Source of the DNA: Pelagimonas sp.
Lineage (GTDB): Bacteria > Pseudomonadota > Alphaproteobacteria > Rhodobacterales > Rhodobacteraceae
Length of the DNA: 64,000 bases
Direction: 5' to 3'
Assembly (NCBI GenBank): GCA_025210265.1
Contig: JAOASD010000023.1
Coordinates: 62,001 to 126,000, forward strand
In this document: positions 8,522-17,008 of the stretch, in pieces
Layout: each line of letters begins with the position of its first letter
How positions within the stretch are numbered: the first letter of the stretch is position 1
Position numbers and translations under genes: made by a program
Notes under the pieces: generated by a model
Seen by the model: the letters and a program-made list of their open reading frames with translations, nothing else
Databases searched by the model: none
Told to the model about the DNA's origin: nothing

Positions 8522-8693
8522 ACGGTACATATTCCCGGATAAAGAACGCAGCCACAGCCAGGCAGGCAACGGCTCGCCCCAACCTAGCCCAGCGGGCTGC
8601 GTCCGACAATTGGCAGTTCCCGACCAGCCCTGTCACCAAGCGAAACATGGCTGACACGGAATGATGGCGCTGCGACGGGATAGCCTATGTTTT

Positions 8694-8709
8694 ATTCTTA
8701 AATATGAAT
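8694..8709. promoter_or_regulatory. SqrR-type operator, site 1
   Basis: ATTC at 8694-8697, eight bases (TTAAATAT), GAAT at 8706-8709. From memory, ATTC-N8-GAAT is the palindrome bound by the sulfide/persulfide-sensing ArsR-family repressor SqrR of Rhodobacter. TATATG at 8709-8714 overlaps its right end and could be the -10 box of the following gene, whose ATG is at 8756. Confidence 0.65.
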
Positions 8710-8755
8710 ATATGGATCCGAAGCACCCGAATCCGACGTTTCCAGGAGGCGCGCC

Positions 8756-10429
8756 ATGGACTTCAACAAAATCAGCGACGACATCACTGTCTCTCCGCAG
8801 ATCTCGGCCGAACATCTGTCTGCAATTGCCGCTGCGGGCTATCGCTCGGTGATCTGCAACCGCCCCGATGGCGAAGGCGCAGACCAGCCCAGTTTCGAAG
8901 AAATCGCCGCTGCCGCCGCCAATGCCGGGCTAGAGGCGCGCTATCTGCCGATCGAAGGCGGCAAGGTCAGTGACAGCGATGCCGAAGGCTTTGGTCGCCT
9001 GCTGCGCGAGCTGCCCGGCCCGGTCTTTGCCTATTGCCGCACCGGCACGCGCTCGGCCACGCTGTGGTCGCTGAGCCAGGCGGACGTGATGGACCCCTCT
9101 GCCATCCTGCTGGCCACCAAGACCGCTGGCTATGACATGGCGGGCGTGGTGCGCCGCATCGTGAATGGCGGCAAGACCCCGACCGATGAGGGCGACGCCA
9201 AGTTCGACGTGGTGATTGTCGGCGGTGGCGCGGCGGGCATCGCCGTGGCCTCCAGCCTGAAATCGCGCAAGCCGGATCTGGACATCGCCATTCTGGACCC
9301 CGCCGATGTGCATTATTACCAGCCCGGCTGGACCATGGTTGGCGGCGGCGTGTTCGAGGCCGAAACCACCGCCCGCACCATGGGCAGCCTGATTCCCAAA
9401 GATGTCCACTGGATCAAATCCGCCGTCGCCGCCTTTGAACCGGGCAACAATGCCGTCGTGCTGGATGGCTGCCGCGTGGTGAAATATGATCGTCTGGTGG
9501 TCTGCCCCGGCATCAAGCTGGACTGGCACAAGATCGACGGGCTTGTGGACACGCTGGGCAAGAATGGCGTGACCTCGAACTATCGCTACGATCTGGCCCC
9601 CTATACCTGGGAGCTGGTCAAAGGCCTGAAATCGGGCCGCGCCCTGTTCACCCAGCCGCCCATGCCGATCAAATGCGCCGGTGCGCCGCAAAAGGCGATG
9701 TATCTGTCCGGCGATTATTGGCACAAGACCGGCCGCCTGAAGGATCTGGACATCCAGTTCATGAATGCCGGAGGCGTGCTGTTCGGGGTCAAGGATTACG
9801 TGCCTGCGCTGGAATCCTATGTGCAGAAATATGGCGCGGACCTGAATTTCTTTCACAACCTGATCGCGGTGGATGGGCCGGCCAAACAGGCGACCTTCCA
9901 GATTGCCAAACCGGATGAGGCCCCCAGCGAAGTCACGGTCGCGTTTGACATGATGCATGTCTGCCCGCCCCAGACCGCGCCGGATTTTGTCCGTGTTTCT
10001 CCGCTGGCCGACGCCGCAGGCTGGGTCGATGTGGATCAGACCACCCTGCGCCACACGCGCTTTGACAACATCTGGAGCCTGGGTGACGTGATGAACGCCC
10101 CCAACGCCAAAACCGCCGCCGCCGCGCGGATGCAGGCGCCGGTGGTGGCCGAAAACATCGTGGCCGATATTGCAGGCGGATCGCCGCGCGCGGGCTATAA
10201 CGGCTATGGCTCCTGCCCGCTGACGGTTGAGCGCGGCAAGATCGTGCTGGCTGAATTCGGCTATGGCGGCACGCTGCTGCCCTCTTTCCCGAAATGGGTG
10301 ATCGACGGGACCAAACCGACCCGCGCCGCCTGGCTGCTGAAAGAACAGATCCTGCCGCCGGTCTATTGGAAGGCCATGCTGCGCGGCAAGGAATGGCTGG
10401 CCAAGCCGGAACAGGTGTCGGCCAAGTAA
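8756..10429 (+). CDS. DUF442 rhodanese-like domain fused to sulfide:quinone reductase-like flavoprotein
   Basis: Bifunctional protein of 557 residues. Residues 1-140 form a DUF442 (TIGR01244, phosphatase/rhodanese-like) domain with active-site loop CRTGTRS (Cys94, Arg99). From about 150 follows an FAD/NAD-dependent oxidoreductase of the sulfide:quinone reductase family, with GGGAAG (156-161), PIKCAGAPQK (Cys307), NIWSLGD and GSCPLT (Cys487). Cys307 and Cys487 match the pair that forms the trisulfide bridge in these enzymes. Expected role: oxidise sulfide to protein-bound sulfane sulfur, pass electrons to quinone, and hand sulfur to the rhodanese-like domain. An AGGAGG site precedes the ATG. 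A SqrR-like operator overlaps the promoter. Confidence 0.85.
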   Translation: MDFNKISDDITVSPQISAEHLSAIAAAGYRSVICNRPDGEGADQPSFEEIAAAAANAGLEARYLPIEGGKVSDSDAEGFGRLLRELPGPVFAYCRTGTRSATLWSLSQADVMDPSAILLATKTAGYDMAGVVRRIVNGGKTPTDEGDAKFDVVIVGGGAAGIAVASSLKSRKPDLDIAILDPADVHYYQPGWTMVGGGVFEAETTARTMGSLIPKDVHWIKSAVAAFEPGNNAVVLDGCRVVKYDRLVVCPGIKLDWHKIDGLVDTLGKNGVTSNYRYDLAPYTWELVKGLKSGRALFTQPPMPIKCAGAPQKAMYLSGDYWHKTGRLKDLDIQFMNAGGVLFGVKDYVPALESYVQKYGADLNFFHNLIAVDGPAKQATFQIAKPDEAPSEVTVAFDMMHVCPPQTAPDFVRVSPLADAAGWVDVDQTTLRHTRFDNIWSLGDVMNAPNAKTAAAARMQAPVVAENIVADIAGGSPRAGYNGYGSCPLTVERGKIVLAEFGYGGTLLPSFPKWVIDGTKPTRAAWLLKEQILPPVYWKAMLRGKEWLAKPEQVSAK

Positions 10430-10437
10430 AAGAAATC

Positions 10438-10465
10438 AGGCCCCGCGCAGGACGTGGGGCCTTTT
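10438..10465 (+). terminator. Intrinsic terminator after the sulfide oxidoreductase
   Basis: AGGCCCCGCG (10438-10447) pairs with CGTGGGGCCT (10453-10462), followed by TTTT. It separates the oxidoreductase transcript from the SulP gene, so the latter needs its own promoter. Confidence 0.75.
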
Positions 10466-10490
10466 CCATTGGTTTCGCACTGAAACCCCC

Positions 10491-10518
10491 TTTACAAATT
10501 CCATAATCAGAATATGTA
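10491..10518 (+). promoter_or_regulatory. SulP promoter with SqrR-type operator, site 2
   Basis: ATTC at 10498-10501, eight bases (CATAATCA), GAAT at 10510-10513. The flanks extend the palindrome (ACAAATTC...GAATATGT). TTTACA at 10491-10496 and TATGTA at 10513-10518 are spaced 16 bases and would be the -35 and -10 boxes, so the operator fills the promoter spacer. The SulP ATG is at 10574. Confidence 0.65.
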
Positions 10519-10573
10519 AGCCCGGACCGCGCCCGATCGCAGCCCGCATCCCGCCAGTTTCAGGACCACGCAC

Positions 10574-12361
10574 ATGAGCACGCCGCAGCCCAACCGCAAA
10601 CGGACCCAGGGCAAATTTGCCCGTTACCTGCCCATCCTGTCCTGGGCCCGCGATTACAATCGCGACACCGCCATGTCCGATGGGGTGGCTGCGCTGATCG
10701 TGACAATCATGCTGATCCCGCAATCGCTGGCCTATGCGCTGCTGGCCGGGCTGCCGGCAGAGATGGGGCTGTATGCCTCGATCCTGCCGCTTCTGGCCTA
10801 TGCGGTTTTTGGCACCAGCCGGGCGCTGGCGGTTGGCCCGGTGGCGGTGATCTCGCTGATGACGGCGGCGGCGATTGGCAATCTGGGCCTGTCCACCCCG
10901 GCTGAAATCGCCGTGGCTGCGGGCACGCTGGCCTTTATTTCCGGCGCGATGCTGCTGGGGCTGGGCTTCCTGCGGTTGGGCTTTCTGGCGAATTTCCTGT
11001 CCCACCCGGTGATTGCCGGGTTCATCACCGCTTCGGGCATTTTGATCGCGGCCAGCCAGCTGAAACATATCCTGGGCATCGACATGCATGGCCACACGCT
11101 GATCGAGCTGCTGACCACCATGGTCACCCATCTGTGGCAGTTGAACGGCGTGACCATGTGGATGGGGATTTTCACGCTGGGCTTCCTGTTCTGGTCGCGC
11201 AAAGGGTTAAAACCCTTTCTGCTGGCCAAAGGGCTGAAACCGCGCCTTGCGGACATTCTGGCCAAGGCAGGCCCGGTGGCCGCTGTCTTTGTCACCACCT
11301 TTGTCACCTGGGCCTTTAACCTGGCCGATGGGTCCGAGGTAAAGATCGTCGGCGACGTGCCCAGCGGGCTGCCGCCCCTGACCATGCCCAGCTTTTCCCC
11401 CGATCTCTGGGGGCAGCTGTTCATGTCCGCTGTGCTGATCTCGATCATCGGTTTTGTCGAATCCGTGTCCGTGGCGCAGACCCTGGCCGCCAAGCGCCGC
11501 CAGCGCATCGACCCGGATCAGGAACTTATCGGCCTGGGGGCGTCAAACGTGTCCACCGCGCTGACCGGGGGCTTTCCGGTGACCGGGGGCTTTTCACGCT
11601 CGGTCGTGAATTTTGATGCGGGCGCAGAGACCCCCGCCGCCGGGGCCTACACAGCGATCGGCATCGGCATTGCGACCCTGCTGCTGACCCCGCTGCTGTA
11701 TTTCCTGCCCAAGGCCACGCTGGCCGCAACCATCATCGTCGCGGTGCTGAGCCTGGTGGATTTCTCGATCCTGAAAAAGACCTGGGGCTATTCCAAGGTC
11801 GATTTCGCCGCGGTCTCTGCCACGATCCTGCTGACCCTTGGGCTGGGGGTCGAGGCAGGCGTGTCCGCCGGGGTTCTGCTGTCGATCCTGCTGCATCTCT
11901 ACAAGACCTCCCGCCCGCATGTGGCCGAGGTCGGACTGGTGCCCGGCACCCATCACTTCCGCAACATCTTGCGGCACGAGGTCGTCACCTACCCACATAT
12001 GGTGACACTGCGCGTGGACGAAAGCCTGTATTTCGCCAACTCCCGCTTTCTGGAAGACGTGGTGCTGAACCGCGTGGCCGATGATGAAAACCTGCGCCAT
12101 GTGATCCTGATGTTCCCCGCCGTGAACGAGGTCGACATGAGCGCGCTGGAAACGCTGGAAGAGCTGAACCGCCGCCTTGGCGAGATGGAGATCAAGCTGC
12201 ACCTGACCGAGGTCAAAGGCCCGGTGATGGACCGCCTGTCGCGGTCACATTTCCTGTCGGATCTGACCGGCGAGGTGTTTCTGTCACAATACGACGCCTG
12301 GGAGCGGCTGCAGCCGGCTGCGCCCGAAACGTCCAAGGAGGAAGGCGTCGCGGCCCAGTAA
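10574..12361 (+). CDS. SulP family anion transporter with STAS domain
   Basis: Inner-membrane SLC26/SulP permease of 595 residues, expected to move sulfate or a related anion. Residues about 35-430 hold the many membrane helices, with the family pattern SLAYALLAGLPAEMGLY near residue 55. Residues about 450-580 form the cytoplasmic STAS domain (VDESLYFANSRFLED, then the VNEVDMSALE segment). The SqrR-like operator in its promoter links it to sulfide oxidation next door, so export of the sulfate or sulfite product is as likely as uptake; this is inference. Its last 78 bases overlap the convergent phosphoesterase gene. Confidence 0.9.
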   Translation: MSTPQPNRKRTQGKFARYLPILSWARDYNRDTAMSDGVAALIVTIMLIPQSLAYALLAGLPAEMGLYASILPLLAYAVFGTSRALAVGPVAVISLMTAAAIGNLGLSTPAEIAVAAGTLAFISGAMLLGLGFLRLGFLANFLSHPVIAGFITASGILIAASQLKHILGIDMHGHTLIELLTTMVTHLWQLNGVTMWMGIFTLGFLFWSRKGLKPFLLAKGLKPRLADILAKAGPVAAVFVTTFVTWAFNLADGSEVKIVGDVPSGLPPLTMPSFSPDLWGQLFMSAVLISIIGFVESVSVAQTLAAKRRQRIDPDQELIGLGASNVSTALTGGFPVTGGFSRSVVNFDAGAETPAAGAYTAIGIGIATLLLTPLLYFLPKATLAATIIVAVLSLVDFSILKKTWGYSKVDFAAVSATILLTLGLGVEAGVSAGVLLSILLHLYKTSRPHVAEVGLVPGTHHFRNILRHEVVTYPHMVTLRVDESLYFANSRFLEDVVLNRVADDENLRHVILMFPAVNEVDMSALETLEELNRRLGEMEIKLHLTEVKGPVMDRLSRSHFLSDLTGEVFLSQYDAWERLQPAAPETSKEEGVAAQ

Positions 12362-13030
12362 CAGCACCGGGTGGATGGGGCGGCCAAACCCGGCCCCTCC
12401 GTCGCAATTCACGCGGTTGCCATGATGTTCGGGCAGGTCAACAGGCGTGTGCCCATGCACCACCAACGGACCATGGTCGCGCCTGTCCTGCAGAAATTCC
12501 TGCCGGATCCAGATCAGATCCTCCGGGTTCTGGTCCTCCAGCGCGATGCCCGGACGGATCCCCGCGTGTACAAATAGGTGATCCCTGGTCTGATACCTCC
12601 GGGGCAGGCCGCGCAGAAATTCCAGATGCGCCTGCGGCACGGCCTCATGCGCGTCGGCGCAGATGTCTTCGTGGCTGCGACGGGGATCCACATCCACCCC
12701 ATAGGACGCCAGCGTCGCCCGCCCCCCGGCCGCATCCGCCAGCCAGGTGATCTTGTGCCGCGTATGCGGGTTGATTTCGCTGGGCGCGCGCAGAAAGCGC
12801 AGAAAGAAATCTTCGTGATTGCCCAGCAGAAAGTGCCAGTTGCGCCCCTCGGCCTGGCCCTGCAACAGCAGGTCGATCACACCTCGGCTGTCCGGCCCGC
12901 GATCCACATAATCGCCCAGAAAAACAATCGGAGCCCCGGCACAGGCGTCTTGCGCGATAAACTCCAGCGCCTGCTCCAGAAACCCCAGCTGGCCGTGAAT
13001 GTCCCCGATGGCAAAAATCTCGTTATTCAC
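12284..13030 (-). CDS. Metallophosphoesterase, PPP phosphatase-like
   Basis: Calcineurin-like phosphoesterase of 248 residues, probably a serine/threonine protein phosphatase or diadenosine-tetraphosphatase-like enzyme. Metal-ligand motifs are present in order: GDIHGQ (residues 8-13), GDYVDRGPDS, GNHED and later FVHAGI and VHGHTP. Start is GTG 13030 with GAGAGGAA upstream. The 3' end overlaps the SulP gene by 78 bases, and the last 30 or so residues look unlike the family, suggesting a shifted stop. It stands alone on its strand. Confidence 0.85.
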   Translation of the reverse strand: MNNEIFAIGDIHGQLGFLEQALEFIAQDACAGAPIVFLGDYVDRGPDSRGVIDLLLQGQAEGRNWHFLLGNHEDFFLRFLRAPSEINPHTRHKITWLADAAGGRATLASYGVDVDPRRSHEDICADAHEAVPQAHLEFLRGLPRRYQTRDHLFVHAGIRPGIALEDQNPEDLIWIRQEFLQDRRDHGPLVVHGHTPVDLPEHHGNRVNCDGGAGFGRPIHPVLLLGRDAFLLGRFGRSRLQPLPGVVL

Positions 13031-13160
13031 GAAAATTTCCTCTCAATTCCCTCAATGGATGAAATTGACCCTAGTTAGCGTCATTCGAATCTGATATATG
13101 GTTGGAAAGCGCCCGACGATCAGCTGCACCGCCATCAGCAACGGGATGCCCAAGAGTAAT

Positions 13161-13532
13161 ATGATAGATTTACGTCAGTTTTGTATCGTAACGAGTGCCC
13201 TTTTACCACTTTTGGCCTGCGCTCCCCCCCAAGACGCGCAGATCGCCGTGCGCAACCATGCGCAAACTGACGGGGTATCGGGCCAGCCTGATATCCCGCT
13301 TTTCTCCACCACACCAACGCAGAGCTTTGTGCCGCTAAAGCCCCTGCATGTTCAGATCACCTCTTTGCCCGGACACAAACCGCCCACGCGCGCGGCGCTG
13401 GAAAAACGTCTGCGCCAGCACGCCACGCGGCTTGGTGCCGATGCGGTGATCCACGTGCGGCTCTCCCCTTCCCGCCCGCTTGCCGCAGGGCGGCATCAGC
13501 GCAGCGCAACCGGGCTGGCCATTCGGTTCTGA
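13161..13532 (+). CDS. Predicted lipoprotein, paralogue of the next gene
   Basis: Protein of about 123 residues with a lipoprotein signal (hydrophobic stretch ending LLPLLAC, lipobox Cys20). The C-terminal half has ALEKRLRQHATRLGADAVIH and ends GLAIRF. The next gene has the same layout and closely similar ALGADAIIQV and GIAVKY, so the two are tandem paralogues. This GADAxI core resembles the small YbjQ-like fold, but I cannot confirm it. ATG 13161 puts the signal at the N-terminus; 13146 and 13098 are in-frame alternatives. Confidence 0.6.
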   Translation: MIDLRQFCIVTSALLPLLACAPPQDAQIAVRNHAQTDGVSGQPDIPLFSTTPTQSFVPLKPLHVQITSLPGHKPPTRAALEKRLRQHATRLGADAVIHVRLSPSRPLAAGRHQRSATGLAIRF

Positions 13533-13610
13533 TCCAGTGGCACCATGACGCTTGAGCGCATCAGGCCAACGCGATACGCCATGCCCGCCCCCTATTCAAA
13601 GGACAGACAG

Positions 13611-13997
13611 ATGCCATTTCGCACACCGATTTTGATCCTCGCCAGCTGCGCCGTTCTGGCGGGCTGCAATGTCAACGACCAAGGCCATTTCACCACCACC
13701 GGGCCGGACAAAGCCGCCCCGACCGACGCCACAGCACAAACCAATCCGGCCAAAATCCAGCTGCTGACCGGCACACCCGAACGTGCCTATACCCAGCTGG
13801 GTCCGATCAAGGTCACGGTGAACAAGCTGACCGCCTTCCACCCCAATCCCAGCGTCGAAACCGTCGAAGAAGCCATGCGCAAGAAGGCTGCCGCATTGGG
13901 CGCTGATGCGATCATCCAGGTGGATATTTCCGACATCCATATCGCGGCGCTCAGCTGGGGCGCACGCACTGGCAAAGGCATCGCCGTCAAATACTGA
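13611..13997 (+). CDS. Predicted lipoprotein, YbjQ-like core
   Basis: Lipoprotein of 128 residues with a clear signal and lipobox (ASCAVLAGC, Cys17). After a Thr/Ala/Pro linker comes a domain with YTQLGPIKVTVNK, EEAMRKKAAALGADAIIQV and a Gly-rich C-terminus ending GIAVKY. AAAGGA lies eight bases before ATG 13611. Tandem duplicate of the preceding gene, 78 bases apart. Likely anchored in the outer membrane; function unknown. Confidence 0.7.
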   Translation: MPFRTPILILASCAVLAGCNVNDQGHFTTTGPDKAAPTDATAQTNPAKIQLLTGTPERAYTQLGPIKVTVNKLTAFHPNPSVETVEEAMRKKAAALGADAIIQVDISDIHIAALSWGARTGKGIAVKY

Positions 13998-14007
13998 CCC
14001 ACAAAAA

Positions 14008-14033
14008 AGCGCCGCCCCAACCGGGACGGCGCT
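14008..14033. terminator. Bidirectional terminator between lipoprotein gene and serA
   Basis: GCGCCGCCCC and GGGACGGCGC form a stem with one mismatch at 14009-14032. On the minus strand it is followed by TTTTTTG, a strong serA terminator; on the plus strand the tail TGTTCT is weaker. Confidence 0.75.
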
Positions 14034-14057
14034 GTTCTATTCAGGTTTGGGCCGCGC

Positions 14058-15656
14058 TTAGGCGACGTCAAAGACCAGCGGTTTGACCTGCTTGAACATG
14101 CCGGTCTTGCACAGATCTTCGATCACCGGTGCGGGCACCGAATCATCCACATACAGCAGCGCGATCGCGCCACCGCCCACTTCGGACCGGCCCAGGGTAA
14201 AGTTCGCGATGTTCACGCCATTCGCGCCCATGGTCTGACCCAGCGTCCCGATGATGCCCGGCACGTCTTCGTTGGTGGTGTACAGCATATGCGCGCCGAC
14301 CTCGGCGTCGATATTGATGCCTTTGATCTGGATAAAGCGCGGCTTGCCATCGCTGAACACGGTGCCTGCCACCGAACGCTCCATCTTTTCGGTCACAACG
14401 GTGATTTTGACATAGCCGTCAAACGCGCCCGATTTGTCCTGATTGGTGGTCGAAATCTTGATACCGCGCTCTTTGGCGATCACCGGAGCCGAGACCATGT
14501 TCACATCCGGGTTGGCCTTTTTCATGATCCCGGCGATAGCGGCACAGTTCAGCGCATTCAGGTTCATGTCAGCGGCCACACCATCATAGAGGATGTTCAC
14601 AGCCTTGATCGGTTCATCCGTCATCTGACCGGCAAACGCGCCCAGATGCTCGGCCAGTTTGATCCAGGGGCCCATGACCTTGGCCTCTTCGGCGGTGACG
14701 GACGGCATGTTCAGCGCGTTTTCAACCGCACCGGTCAGCAGATAGTTCGACATCTGCTCGGCGACCTGCAGGGCCACGTTTTCCTGCGCCTCGGTGGTCG
14801 CGGCACCCAGATGCGGAGTGCAGACAACATTGGGCAGGTTGAACAGCGGGTTTTCCTTGGCCGGTTCTTCCGAGAACACGTCAAAGGCAGCGCCCGCAAC
14901 ATGGCCGGATTTGAGCAGTTCGGCCAGGGCCTCTTCGTCGACCAGACCGCCGCGGGCACAGTTGATGATACGCACGCCTTTTTTGGTCTTGGCCAGATTT
15001 TCACGGCTGAGGATGTTGCGGGTGCCATCGGTCAACGGCACGTGCAGGGTGATGAAATCGGCGCGGGTCAGCAGATCGTCCAGATCGTCGATCTTTTCCA
15101 CACCCATCTTGTCGGCTTTTTCCTGGCTCAGGAACGGGTCAAAGGCGATGACCTTCATTTTAAGCCCACGGGCACGGTCGCAGACAATGCCACCAATATT
15201 GCCGGCACCGATCACGCCCAGGGTCTTGTTGGTCAGCTCGACCCCCATGAATTTGGACTTCTCCCATTTGCCCGCATGGGTCGAGGCGCTGGCCTCGGGG
15301 ATCTGGCGCGCCACGGCGAACATCATCGCGATGGCATGTTCGGCGGTGGTAATCATGTTGCCGAACGGCGTGTTCATCACGATCACGCCCTTCTTGGATG
15401 CGGCTTCCTTGTCGACATTGTCGGTGCCGATCCCGGCGCGGCCAACGACTTTCAGGTTGGTCGCGGCCTCCAGAATGGTCGGGGTGACCTTGGTGGCCGA
15501 GCGGATGGCAAGACCGTCATATTGGCCAATCACTTCGGCCAGCTTTTCCTTGTCTTTGCCCAGCTCGGGCATGAAATCCACATCAATGCCGCGATCGCGG
15601 AAGATCTGAACGGCGGTTTCGCTGAGCTTGTCGGATACGAGAACTTTGGGAGCCAT
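14058..15656 (-). CDS. serA: D-3-phosphoglycerate dehydrogenase
   Basis: First enzyme of serine synthesis, oxidising 3-phosphoglycerate with NAD. Long form of 532 residues: catalytic and nucleotide-binding domains (GAGNIGG in the Rossmann fold, NCARGGLVDE, catalytic-histidine segment CTPHLGAATTEAQ), then the ASB domain and a C-terminal ACT domain (from about 455, NEDVPGIIGTLG). The ACT domain suggests serine feedback. ATG 15656 follows AAGGACC. It lies downstream of serC, 84 bases away, behind two hairpins. Confidence 0.97.
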   Translation of the reverse strand: MAPKVLVSDKLSETAVQIFRDRGIDVDFMPELGKDKEKLAEVIGQYDGLAIRSATKVTPTILEAATNLKVVGRAGIGTDNVDKEAASKKGVIVMNTPFGNMITTAEHAIAMMFAVARQIPEASASTHAGKWEKSKFMGVELTNKTLGVIGAGNIGGIVCDRARGLKMKVIAFDPFLSQEKADKMGVEKIDDLDDLLTRADFITLHVPLTDGTRNILSRENLAKTKKGVRIINCARGGLVDEEALAELLKSGHVAGAAFDVFSEEPAKENPLFNLPNVVCTPHLGAATTEAQENVALQVAEQMSNYLLTGAVENALNMPSVTAEEAKVMGPWIKLAEHLGAFAGQMTDEPIKAVNILYDGVAADMNLNALNCAAIAGIMKKANPDVNMVSAPVIAKERGIKISTTNQDKSGAFDGYVKITVVTEKMERSVAGTVFSDGKPRFIQIKGINIDAEVGAHMLYTTNEDVPGIIGTLGQTMGANGVNIANFTLGRSEVGGGAIALLYVDDSVPAPVIEDLCKTGMFKQVKPLVFDVA

Positions 15657-15691
15657 GGGTCTGGTCCTTGTCATTTGAATAACGTGGGGGA

Positions 15692-15737
15692 CCGGACTCT
15701 TTGAAAGAGTCCGGAACGATTTCTTGGAAAGAAATCG
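15692..15737. repeat. Two perfect hairpins in the serC-serA spacer
   Basis: CCGGACTCTT/AAGAGTCCGG (15692-15714) and CGATTTCTT/AAGAAATCG (15717-15737), 10- and 9-bp perfect stems separated by two bases. They lie between the serC stop and the serA ribosome-binding site. No T-run follows in the gene direction, so they more likely protect the upstream message or tune serA translation than terminate. Confidence 0.7.
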
Positions 15738-15740
15738 GGC

Positions 15741-16922
15741 TCAGGCGGCGACGGCCTGTGCCTCAATCTCGGCGTTGAAGGCATATTCCAGCCAGGGCAG
15801 CATGGCCTCGATATCCGAGGTTTCCACGGTGCCACCGCACCAGATGCGCAGCCCGGCGGGGGCATCACGATACGCACCAATATCCAGCGCGACACCTTCG
15901 GCTTCCAGGCGCTTGGCCACGGCCTTGGCAAAGACGGCACCGTCCTGAATGCGGTCATCGGTGAATTTCAGACACACCGAGGTGTTGGACCGCGTCGCCG
16001 CATCCACCGCCAGGTTGTCGATCCAGTCGCGTGCGGCGCAGAAATCCCAGACTGCCTTGGCATTGGCATCGGCGCGGGCCACCAGCCCTTGCTGACCGCC
16101 AACCGCGCGCGCCCAGTCCAGCGCCTGCAGGTAGTCTTCGACACAAAGCATCGAGGGCGTGTTGATCGTCGCACCGGTAAAGATGCCTTCGATCAGCTTG
16201 CCGCCTTTGGTCATGCGGAAGATCTTCGGCAGCGGCCATGCGGGGGTATAGCTTTCCAGGCGCTCCACCGCGCGCGGGCTGAGGATCAGCATCCCGTGGG
16301 CCGCTTCACCACCCAGCACTTTCTGCCAGGAGAAGGTGGTCACATCCAGCTTATCCCGGGGCAGATCCATCGCAAAGGCGGCCGAGGTCGCATCGCAGAT
16401 TGTCAGGCCTTCGCGGTCCGCCGGGATCGCATCGCCATTGGGCAGACGCACACCCGAGGTGGTGCCGTTCCAGGTGAACACAACGTCATTGTTGAAATCG
16501 ACCGTGGTGAAATCAACGATCTCGCCATATTCGGCGGTTTTGACCTCGGCGTCGATCTTCAGTTGCTTGACCACATCGGTCACCCAGCCGGAACCAAAGC
16601 TTTCCCAGGCCAGCATTTCCGCCTTGCGGGCGCCCAGCAGGGACCACATGGCCATTTCCATGGCACCGGTATCCGAGGCCGGAACAATGCCGATGCGGTA
16701 ATCGGCGGGGATGCCCAGAATTTCGCGTGTGCCTTCGATCGCGGCCTTCAGCTTATCCTTGCCAATAGCGGCACGGTGCGAGCGGCCAAGAGCGGCATCT
16801 GCCAGATTCTCGAGCTTGAATACGGGGGGTTTGGCACAAGGGCCGGAGGAAAAACGCGGGTTTGCAGGCCGCGTGAGAGTATTGCGCGCGTCGTCGCGCG
16901 ACACCGGTGCATTGGTAGCCAT
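15741..16922 (-). CDS. serC: Phosphoserine aminotransferase
   Basis: Pyridoxal-phosphate enzyme of 393 residues that makes phosphoserine from phosphohydroxypyruvate and glutamate. Features: [13 protein letters not shown] at the N-terminus, [14 protein letters not shown] and [16 protein letters not shown], with the PLP lysine in SWQK. The substrate loop near the N-terminus matches the longer SerC group found in alphaproteobacteria. Leads the serC-serA operon. Confidence 0.96.
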   Translation of the reverse strand: MATNAPVSRDDARNTLTRPANPRFSSGPCAKPPVFKLENLADAALGRSHRAAIGKDKLKAAIEGTREILGIPADYRIGIVPASDTGAMEMAMWSLLGARKAEMLAWESFGSGWVTDVVKQLKIDAEVKTAEYGEIVDFTTVDFNNDVVFTWNGTTSGVRLPNGDAIPADREGLTICDATSAAFAMDLPRDKLDVTTFSWQKVLGGEAAHGMLILSPRAVERLESYTPAWPLPKIFRMTKGGKLIEGIFTGATINTPSMLCVEDYLQALDWARAVGGQQGLVARADANAKAVWDFCAARDWIDNLAVDAATRSNTSVCLKFTDDRIQDGAVFAKAVAKRLEAEGVALDIGAYRDAPAGLRIWCGGTVETSDIEAMLPWLEYAFNAEIEAQAVAA

Positions 16923-17008
16923 ATCTGACCTAACCTTCCAGATAGATGCCCCTCGTTGGGGAGGGGTGTCCCACTGACCGAGCTAAGCCAACCCGAGAGG
17001 AGCCGCAA
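16923..17008 (-). promoter_or_regulatory. serC promoter and candidate serC leader RNA
   Basis: On the minus strand TTGCGG (17003-17008) and TTAGCT (16981-16986) are spaced 16 bases and give a start near 16974. The resulting leader of about 50 bases contains CCCCT/AGGGG hairpin arms and a purine-rich site before the ATG. A structured serC leader (Rfam serC, described in alphaproteobacteria upstream of serC-serA) is established knowledge; I match it by position and size only. Confidence 0.5.

Noticed and set aside
14289..15704. 471-codon frame antisense to serA
   Set aside because: Shadow of serA, whose ACT and Rossmann motifs leave no doubt.
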